From Phycisphaerales bacterium (GTDB lineage Bacteria; Planctomycetota; Phycisphaerae; Phycisphaerales; UBA1924): DNA of 42,969 nucleotides. Below, one piece after another: positions 6,860 through 14,600 of the stretch (positions are counted from its first letter, which is position 1; each line of letters opens with the position of its first letter). The position numbers and the translations under genes were made by a program. Below the pieces are notes generated by a model, which was not told the DNA's origin, did not search any database, and saw only the letters and a list, made by a program, of their open reading frames with translations. The stretch lies in the NCBI GenBank assembly GCA_020849615.1, contig JADLFW010000020.1:1-42969 (forward strand). The letters are read 5' to 3'.

Positions 6860-7837
6860 TCAGGTCTGGTCCTCATCATCGACGGCCGGGCCCGTCTCCG
6901 GCTCGGGCGCGGCGATCGGCCCGTCCGCGCCCTCCACGGCATCGCGGCTGATGACCTCGTAGCAGGTCGCCAGCAAGCCCACGAGCGGGAACCTGGCGCC
7001 TTCGAAGGGGCTGGCGCCGAGCCGGCGCAGGAGCGGGTGGCTGACGGGCGGGGGTTCGAGGGAGAGGTCGAGCTCGCGCAGCTCGGGCCCGGCTTCCCAG
7101 AAGCCTTCAATCGACTCTTCCAGGGGCGGGCTGACCTCATCGGAGACGCCGGGGACGAGGGGCTGGTAGACCGGGGCACCTTCCTTGCCGACGCCGCCGA
7201 CCGCGCGGGCGTGGCGGAGGCGTTCGATGACCTCCGAGCCCGGCAGGCCGCGGAGCGTGAACATGAGGAACGGGTCGGCCGCGAGCTTGTCGGCGAAGAG
7301 GTAGGCCAGGCAGCAGGCGTGCTTGCACCACAGGCCCTGGGTCGCGGCGCCCTCCGCGCAGGTGCAGAGCACCGCGACCTCGGCGGGCTCGGCGGGGAAG
7401 AGGCGCAGGCCCGCCGGGCCGAAGAGGTCCTCGATGTTGGTGGGCAGCTCGCCGGAGAGCAGCTTGGCGGCGTAGATGGCCTGGTCGGACATCGACTGCA
7501 GGACGCGTTCCCACTGGAGTGTGTCGAAGGCCTGGACGGCGAGGGTGGTCGTGTAGGCGCGATCGGCCCGGCCCTGGATGGAACCCACGACCTTGCCGAA
7601 CTCGACCCCGAACTTCCGGGCCTGGCCTTCCTTCGCGTAGTCGAGGCCCTCGACCATGGCGGGCCCGTCGGCGATCTGCTCGACAAGGCGGATCCAGCGC
7701 TGGGCGGTCCAGGCGACGCCGCCGGCGTGCAGGCCCGGCTGGTCGCCGGAGATCTTGACGCCGCCGCGGACGCGCTTGGGCTTGAGGCGCGGGGGCGGGG
7801 TTCGCGGGGGGCGTGACCAGTTCTGGAACTCGGCCAA
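6860..7837 (-). CDS. SWIM zinc-finger protein
   Basis: The 325-residue protein carries a SWIM-type finger: LCTCAEG near residue 155 and WCKHACCLAY near residue 169, which together form the CxC...CxH zinc site. The N-terminus is Arg/Pro-rich (RPPRTPPPRLKPKRVRGG). SWIM domains bind DNA or proteins and in bacteria are often encoded beside SNF2-family ATPases, as here. The start is an unusual TTG at 7837, supported by AGGAG 6 nt upstream. It lies downstream of the SNF2 gene on the same strand (249-nt gap) and probably acts with it. The precise cellular role is not known to me. Confidence 0.85.
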   Translation of the reverse strand: MAEFQNWSRPPRTPPPRLKPKRVRGGVKISGDQPGLHAGGVAWTAQRWIRLVEQIADGPAMVEGLDYAKEGQARKFGVEFGKVVGSIQGRADRAYTTTLAVQAFDTLQWERVLQSMSDQAIYAAKLLSGELPTNIEDLFGPAGLRLFPAEPAEVAVLCTCAEGAATQGLWCKHACCLAYLFADKLAADPFLMFTLRGLPGSEVIERLRHARAVGGVGKEGAPVYQPLVPGVSDEVSPPLEESIEGFWEAGPELRELDLSLEPPPVSHPLLRRLGASPFEGARFPLVGLLATCYEVISRDAVEGADGPIAAPEPETGPAVDDEDQT

Positions 7838-7883
7838 GCGGGGCTCCTGGGGTGGACCGGGATCGTAGGAGGAGCCGGAAGGG

Positions 7884-7933
7884 GAGAAAACGAACGCGGA
7901 GAAAGCGGAGTGGAGCGGAGGAACGCGGAGGGG
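7884..7933. repeat. A/G-rich CGGAG repeat between the SNF2 and SWIM genes
   Basis: The plus strand shows repeated units of the form (A)ACGCGGAG, AAGCGGAG, TGGAGCGGAGG and AACGCGGAGG within about 50 nt. It resembles one arm of the dispersed intergenic repeats at 18792 and 24136 but lacks a complementary arm nearby. The rest of the 7838-8086 gap shows no gene. Confidence 0.4.
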
Positions 7934-8086
7934 ATGGGTGGGCGGGAAAGGAGCGGCTGCTTTCTGTCACGCTGGTGATCTGCATGCGACCTCATCGGGC
8001 TCATCGGCGATAGCGCGCGGGCATGGGCGGCGCTTCAGAACGCACTCGCTGATGCTCGGGCTGCTTGCTGAGCGTCGGCCCGGTTG

Positions 8087-11000
8087 CTACGGCTCATCGC
8101 CGATGGCATCGCCGCGGAGGGCGAGGATGTCGCGGAGCTGGTCGGTCGAGAGCTCGGTGAGCCAGCGCTCGCCCGCGCCGATGATGTTCTGGGCCAGCTC
8201 GGTCTTCTGCTCGATCATCTCGTCGATGCGTTCCTCCAGCGTGCCGCGGACCACGAACTTGTGGACCTGGACGGTGCGGGTCTGGCCGATGCGGTAGGCC
8301 CGGTCCGTCGCCTGGTTCTCGACCGCGGGGTTCCACCAGCGGTCGAAGTGGAAGACGTGCGTGGCGGCGGTGAGGTTGAGGCCGACGCCGCCGGCCTTGA
8401 GGCTGAGGAGGAGGATGGGCCAGCGGCCGTGCTCGCGCTGGAACTGCTCGATGAGCTGGACGCGCATGGCCTGGGGTGTGCCGCCGTGGAGGAAGAGGAT
8501 CTCGCGGTCGAACTGGTGGCGGAGCATCTCGACCAGGAGCTGGCCCATCTGGCGGAACTGCGTGAAGACCAGGGCCCGGTCGCCCTCGGCCAGGACCGCA
8601 TCGAGCATCTCGATGAGCCGCACGCACTTGCCCGAACGCGCGGGATCGGGCGGGCGGGTGGAGGTCGGGTCGTGGTCCTTGAGGATCTGCGAGGGGTGGT
8701 TGCAGATCTGCTTGAGCTTGATGAGCGCGGAGAGCACCAGGCCGCGGCGGTGGATGCCGTCGGCGGAATCGACCTCGCCCAGCATGCGACGGACGCAGGA
8801 TTCGTAGAGCGAAGCCTGCTCGCTGGTGAGGTGGGCGTACTCGCGGCTCTCGATCTTCTCGGGCAGGTCGGCGACGACGGTCGGGTCACTCTTGAGGCGG
8901 CGGAGGATGAAGGGGCGGACCAGGCCGCGGAGCTGCTCGGCCCGGAAGCGGTCGCGGTAGCGCTCGACGGGCACGGCGAAGCGCTGGCGGAAGTGCGCGG
9001 GCCCGCCCAGGTAGCCGGGGTTGAGGAACTCCATGATCGACCACAGCTCGCTGAGGCGGTTCTCGACCGGCGTGCCGGTGAGGGCGACGCGGCGCGGGGC
9101 GTGGAACGACCGGGCCGCCTGGCTCTGCTTGGCGGCGGGGTTCTTGATGTACTGCGCCTCATCCAGGACGACGCGCCCCCAGCGCACGGTCGCCAGGTGG
9201 TCGCGGTCGCGGTGCGAGAGCGCGTAGGTCGTGATGACCAGGTCGCTGTCCATAGCCCGTTGCTCGAGCTCCGGGCCCTGCAGGCGGTCCACGCCGTGGT
9301 GCACCAGCACCTTGAGCTCGGGGCAGAACCGCTTGGTCTCGTGCATCCAGTTGCCGACGACCGACATGGGCACGATGAGCAGCGTGGGGAGGTGCTCACC
9401 CTCGCGGACGACGATGGGCTCGCCGACCGGGCGGGGCGGGATGACCTGGCCGTGCTCACGCTCGTGGGCGAGCAGGGCCAGGAGCTGGATCGTCTTGCCC
9501 AGGCCCATGTCGTCGGCCAGGCACACGCCGAAGCCCAGCCGCTCGAGGAAGAGCATCCACGACATGCCGCGCACCTGGTACGGGCGGAGCGTGCCGTGGA
9601 ACGTCGCGGGCGGCTCGATCACCTTCAGCGACTGCGCCGCGGTCTCGCTGTTGAGCACCGCCGCCAGCCAGCCGTCGGCGTCCATGCCCAGCACCGGGAT
9701 GCCGGTCTGGCGGAGGTCCGAGGCGTACGCCAGCCGCATCGCATCCCCCAGCTTGATCTGCCCGCCCGGGTTCTCGCGGATGAAGCTGATCGCCGCCGCC
9801 ACATCCTCCGGGCGGATCTCGACCCACCGGCCGTTGACGCGCACCAGCGGGCTCTGGCGCGCCGCGAGCTTCTCGAACTCGGCCAGCGTCAGCGTCGCCT
9901 CGCCCAGCGAGATGTCCCAGCGGTACCGCACGAGCGTGCCCATGCCCAGGTGGGTGCCCGAGGCCGCCGAGCCTCCCTCGCTCGGCAGGCCCGGATCTTC
10001 ACCCGAGTCGATGCGGAGCCGGGCCCCCAGCCGGGCCATCGGCGAATCCCACCAGTCGGGCGGGAAGACGCCGAAGCCCTGCTCCTGCAGGATCGGCTTG
10101 ATCTCGCGGAGGAACTCGTACGCCTGGCGCGTGGTGAGGGTGAGCTCGGTGGGCTCGGACTCTTCGAGGGCGGCCTCCAGCCGGCGGTAGAGGCGGCTGG
10201 CCCGGCCCAGCTCGGCGAGGAGCAGGTCCTGCGGCGAGTCGATGCGGCGGCCTTCGACGGTGAGGGTGTCGCCCGAGAGGGTCCAGAGGTCGGCGGCATC
10301 GACGAGCAGCGCCGGGCGGTCGATCGACTGCAGGTGGAAGCTCACCGTCCACACGGCGTCGGGGGCGGTGGGCTGGGCCCGTTCATCGAGGACGGGGTCG
10401 GGGGGCTCGTTGAGGCGGAAGGCCAGGCGCCACAGCGAGCTGTTGCCGCGTTCCTCGAGGGAGCCGATCCACGAGCGCAGGCGGCGCGATGCTTCCTGGC
10501 GGGTGGCGGGCGCGGTCTGGACGCGGCGGGACTCGGCGAGCAGCCCGCCCAGCCACGCGACGTGGAAGTCGGCGGCGGGGTCGCGCTCCTGGATGGCCTC
10601 GACCATGTTCTCGCGCATCAGCGTGCGCCGGCACTCGGCATCCAGCACGAGCGAGAGGAACTCGTCGATGATCTTCCAGGCGTCATGGCCCGAAGCGCCG
10701 CGGGCGGCCCGGGCCGAGGGGGGAATGGCCTTCTTGAGCCGCCAGGCCCGCTCGGCGGTGGGCTGGTCGCTGAGCCACGGGAACCACGCGGCGGAGAGTT
10801 CCCCGCCCGCCTCCTGGCGGAGCATGGGGACGAAGCGCTGCTGGGTGAGCAGCCAGCGGACGAAGCGTCCGGCGGCGAAGAAGAACTCGAGGTCCTCGGC
10901 GGCGGCCCAGCCGGAGGGAGCATCGTGCCCATCGCCGGGGGTCTCGGCGGAATCGGCGAGGGATTCGAGGGCGCTGAGGATGGAGCCGGGGTCGATGCAG

Positions 11001-11341
11001 AGGGAGGGGATCCGCGTGGTCGCCAGGACGGGCGGGGCGGCGAGGGTGCCGGCCGCGGCGTGGCCCATGGCGTGGATGGCGCGCGGGCTGGGCAGGGCCC
11101 GGCCGTCGGAGGCGGGGAGGGTGAGGTCGAGCGTGCTGTCGGTCGCGGCGGCGAGCCAGGGTTCATCGCCGCGCGAGGCGAGCCGGGCCCGGAGTTCGGC
11201 GGCGGGGACGGCGAGGGGGTGCTCGCCGGGCTGGCCCGGCGGGGTGGAGGCGGCCGAGGTGCGCGTGGGGTCTTCGGCCCAGAGGTGCAGGGAGCGGTTG
11301 GACCAGCAAGCATGGAGGACGTAGGTCGGAGCGGTGGTCAT
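8087..11341 (-). CDS. SNF2-family DEAD/DEAH-box ATPase (HepA/RapA-like)
   Basis: The 1084-residue protein is a double-stranded DNA translocase of the SNF2 type. The N-terminal half (to about residue 560) matches the poorly conserved SNF2-associated region of bacterial homologues. The motor follows: YQVRGMSWMLFLERLGFG, Walker A DDMGLGKT (about 610-617), DEAQ box (about 727-730), LTGTPVENRLSELWS, then the helicase C domain with LLSLKAGGVGLNL, WWNPAVENQATDRAYRIGQ and VHKFV. All ATPase motifs are intact. The ATG at 11341 has AGG 7 nt upstream. The neighbouring SWIM gene suggests a two-protein remodeller. Roles in repair or transcription recycling are possible but cannot be decided here. Confidence 0.95.
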   Translation of the reverse strand: MTTAPTYVLHACWSNRSLHLWAEDPTRTSAASTPPGQPGEHPLAVPAAELRARLASRGDEPWLAAATDSTLDLTLPASDGRALPSPRAIHAMGHAAAGTLAAPPVLATTRIPSLCIDPGSILSALESLADSAETPGDGHDAPSGWAAAEDLEFFFAAGRFVRWLLTQQRFVPMLRQEAGGELSAAWFPWLSDQPTAERAWRLKKAIPPSARAARGASGHDAWKIIDEFLSLVLDAECRRTLMRENMVEAIQERDPAADFHVAWLGGLLAESRRVQTAPATRQEASRRLRSWIGSLEERGNSSLWRLAFRLNEPPDPVLDERAQPTAPDAVWTVSFHLQSIDRPALLVDAADLWTLSGDTLTVEGRRIDSPQDLLLAELGRASRLYRRLEAALEESEPTELTLTTRQAYEFLREIKPILQEQGFGVFPPDWWDSPMARLGARLRIDSGEDPGLPSEGGSAASGTHLGMGTLVRYRWDISLGEATLTLAEFEKLAARQSPLVRVNGRWVEIRPEDVAAAISFIRENPGGQIKLGDAMRLAYASDLRQTGIPVLGMDADGWLAAVLNSETAAQSLKVIEPPATFHGTLRPYQVRGMSWMLFLERLGFGVCLADDMGLGKTIQLLALLAHEREHGQVIPPRPVGEPIVVREGEHLPTLLIVPMSVVGNWMHETKRFCPELKVLVHHGVDRLQGPELEQRAMDSDLVITTYALSHRDRDHLATVRWGRVVLDEAQYIKNPAAKQSQAARSFHAPRRVALTGTPVENRLSELWSIMEFLNPGYLGGPAHFRQRFAVPVERYRDRFRAEQLRGLVRPFILRRLKSDPTVVADLPEKIESREYAHLTSEQASLYESCVRRMLGEVDSADGIHRRGLVLSALIKLKQICNHPSQILKDHDPTSTRPPDPARSGKCVRLIEMLDAVLAEGDRALVFTQFRQMGQLLVEMLRHQFDREILFLHGGTPQAMRVQLIEQFQREHGRWPILLLSLKAGGVGLNLTAATHVFHFDRWWNPAVENQATDRAYRIGQTRTVQVHKFVVRGTLEERIDEMIEQKTELAQNIIGAGERWLTELSTDQLRDILALRGDAIGDEP

Positions 11342-11417
11342 CCGTGAACCTGTGGGCCTTCGTCGAGCACGCCCCCGGGTCGCGTCGCCGCCGGTGGAAG
11401 TGGCCGGTGGTTGGGAA

Positions 11418-11490
11418 TGAGGGCGCAGGGATTCGAACCCTGGACCAGCGGCTTAAAAGGCCGATGCTCTACCAGCTGAGCTACGCCCTC
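11418..11490 (-). tRNA. tRNA-Lys (anticodon TTT)
   Basis: The cloverleaf on the minus strand has acceptor GAGGGCG/CGCCCTC, D arm GCTC...GAGC, anticodon loop CTTTTAA (TTT) and T arm CAGGG-TTCGAAT-CCCTG, with discriminator A and no encoded CCA. The outermost anticodon-stem pair is T-C, a single mismatch. It lies 76 nt upstream of the SNF2 gene on the same strand. Confidence 0.95.
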
Positions 11491-11550
11491 GCGCAAAGCC
11501 CGGCCGGCGGCGCCGGGCGCAGGCGGAATGGTACGCCCGCCGAATGACCA

Positions 11551-11585
11551 ACGAAAACGCCCGGGCCTCGAGGGAGGCGCGGGCG
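11551..11585 (-). terminator. intrinsic terminator after the protease gene
   Basis: On the minus strand CGCCCG-C-GCCTC pairs with GAGGC-C-CGGGCG (11585-11558) and is followed by TTTTCGT. It lies about 25 nt after the protease stop and before tRNA-Lys. Confidence 0.7.
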
Positions 11586-11609
11586 CTGGAGGGGGCGGGA
11601 CGGGCCTCG

Positions 11610-14600
11610 TCAGACCACCGGGGTGATGATGCCCAGCGGGGTGCCGAGGGAGCCAAAGGCGCCGGGGAAGAAGGCGTCGAAGTGGCCCTGGTAGGCGACG
11701 ATCGGGATCGCGGTCTTGATCGTGGTGCTGTAGAAGACATCCTGCTGACGCTTGGAGCCCGTGACGAGGTCGTGGGCGTTGATCTCGGTGACGGTCCGGG
11801 CCGCGAGGGTCCGGCGGAAGGTCTCGGAGCCCAGGCCGTTGTCGTAGCGGATGGTGATCTCGGCGAGAACGACCTGGTCGGAGGGGTTGAAGAGGCGGAG
11901 GTACTCGCGGACGTTCTGGTCATAGCCGTCCTGCGGGCGGAAGCCCTCGCCGAAGCCCCAGTACGTGTAGGCCTGGGAGGCGAACGCGGTGCGGAGTTCA
12001 TCGCCGAAGGCCATGGTCGGCAGGACGAGGCTGACGGGGGCGGTGGATTCGAAGAGGATCGAGTAGGGCTGGCCCACGGGGAAGCCGTCGAGGTCGCCCA
12101 CGCTCAGGCTGTACTGCGATCCGGCCCCGACCGTGACGGCGGTGCGGTAGCTGCTGCCGCCGCTGAAGAGGAAGGAGAAGGTGACGGTGGCGTCGGATGA
12201 GGAGGCGTTGAGGATGCCGATGGTCTCATCCTCGCTGGCGAGGCCAAACTCGCCCTCGGGGATGACGCCGGAGGTCGAGCCCAGGCCCGGCACGCCGCTG
12301 GAGCCGTCGGCCGAGCGGCTGACGGAGTCGTAGTGGGAGACCGAGGCGACGATCGGGGCCTGCGCGGTCACGACGACGCCGTAGGTGCCGGCCGGGATGG
12401 GCTCGGCGTCGAGGTTCCAGCCGCCGCGGCGGAAGCCGCCGAGCTCGCTGGTGAGCTCGATGGGGGCGCCGCCGCCCTGCGGGTAGAGCGTGGTGACGAC
12501 CTTGATGGTGTCGGCGGTGGTGTTGTAGAAGAGGACGAAGTCCTTGATGGAGCCGTCGGCGGCCTTGTCGACCTTGCCGAAGCTCCAGGTGGTGGCGGTG
12601 GTGCTGGTGAAGGCCTCGCCGATCGACGCGGGCACGCCGGCGGTGTTGAAGAGGTCGTAGTGGGAGAAGTTGGCGGCGACCGGGCGCTGCGAGCGGATCT
12701 CGATCGCGAAGGGGACGTTGGGGCGGGAGAGGATCGTCGAGCCCGGCGTCGAGATCGTGACGCCCGAGCGGGAGCCCGCCGGGATGGTGAGATCGGCCAG
12801 GACCTGGTCGCGGGGCTCGCCGGTCTCATACCGGGCCACGAACACGACGCGGTTGGCCTGGTCGGTGGCGTTGGCGACGGGGACGAAGGTGTAGGTGGTG
12901 CCGCTGGCGTAGCCCTCGGGGTAGAAGACGCGGTAGGGCAGCTCGGGCAGGCCGGTGGCATCGGCGGGCGGGTTGGCGGGGTCGACGGTGAGGTGGCCCG
13001 CGCCGGCGCCGCTGTTGAGGTCGTTGTACAGGTCGGCGGCGGCGGCGGGGGTCTCGCCGAAGAAGATGAAGTAGCGGAGGGTGGCGGTCTGGCCCGCGGC
13101 GATGGTGCCCAGGTCGTAGACGAGCGAGAGGAGGCTGTCGGAGGAGCCGCCCTCGGGGTCGTTGACAGGGAGATCGAGGAGCTGGTCGGGGTCGCGGACG
13201 AGCTCGGTCGGCGCGACGATGTTGGCCTTGGCCCGGGTGTCGGAGGAGGGCGCGGCGAGGGCGACGGTGAGCCCCTGCTGGTACTGGTTGTTGCGGTAGG
13301 AAGCGCTGGCGTAGGGCAGCTTGTCGGCGCCCGAGCCGTTGAGGATGTCGTTGAAGGTGTTGGCGGTGGTGGGCGAGAGGTTCAGGCCCGGGTCGGGATT
13401 GAAGGCCTCCATCCAGCCCACGCCGGTGAGGGCGGAGGCGGTGGAGTTGGTGAGGTAGACATCGATGGCGATGAAGGAGTCGCCGACGCCGAAGTTGAAC
13501 GACCGCTCGATGCGGAGGCCGCCGGAGACGCCCTTGGCGACGACGCGGCGGTTGTAGGTGTCGCTCTGGTCGGTGAGGGCGAAGGAGACATCGGTGCGGG
13601 AGCTGGGCGAGGGGCTCTGGTTGCGGAAGACCGAGCCGGAGGCCACCGCGCCGAAGTAGGCGTTGGGGGTCTGGGAGGCGGTCGCCGCGGAGGTGTCGTA
13701 GAGGAACTCGATGCCGTTGAACTTCAGGCCCGTGCGGGTCGTCGTGCCGCCTCCGAAGGGGACGACATCGCCGATGAGGGTGGCGCCGGGGTTGACGCCC
13801 ACGCTGAGAGCCGACCCGGTGAGGGCGAGCTGGCCGTCGCTGACACCGGCGGTGAGGTTGACGGTGAGGCGGTAGGTGCCGGTGGTCACGGCGGGCGAGC
13901 CGCTGGTGACATCGAAGGGGTCGTAGGCGATGTTGGAGCTCTCGGAGACGGCGATGTAGTAGGTGCCGGCCTCGGCGAAGACGAAGTTCTCGATGCGGGA
14001 GTCGTTGGTGCCCGAGGGGTTGGCGGCGGTGATGGGCGACCCGGCGGAGTTGAAGAGCCGCAGGGCGGTGTTGAGGGAGGCGGGCTGGGCCACGCCGCCC
14101 GTCGAGGTGCTGCCGGAGGTGGCGACGGCGCTCAGGGTGCTGCCGGCGTCGGCGGTGAAGCGGAAGAGGTCGCGGTCCTTGACGCCGAAGCCGCCGTCGC
14201 CGATCGCGGCGGTGATGCTGGCCGAGCCGGTGCCGCTGACGCCGGTGAGCGGCTTGGCGGTGGCGATGGTGTCGTTGAGCTCGAAGGGCCCGAAGATGTT
14301 GTTCTCGAGGGTGAACTCCAGGGACCACGAGACCAGCGTGCCGGTGTTGAGCGCGGTGGTGTCGTTGATGAGCAGGGTCCACAGCCCCAGCGCGGTCTGG
14401 CCGTCAAAGCCGGAAAGGGCGGTGTCGGGGCGGAAGGCGCCCGTGAAGGGCGGCACGCCCGCCGCGATGGTGACGGCCGCCTCGTCGTCGAGCAGCGTGT
14501 TGGTGAAGTTGTCGCCCTCGCCGCCGCGGCGGTCGACCAGCAGGATGGTCGTCCCGGAGGGCGAGATCAGGCTGATCTTGAGGTCGCTGTCGAAGGTGTG

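Noticed and set aside
8084..11347. 1087-codon plus-strand frame opposite the SNF2 ATPase
   Set aside because: The sequence is low-complexity Ala/Glu/Gly/Leu with no family motifs, while the minus strand carries every SNF2 motif.
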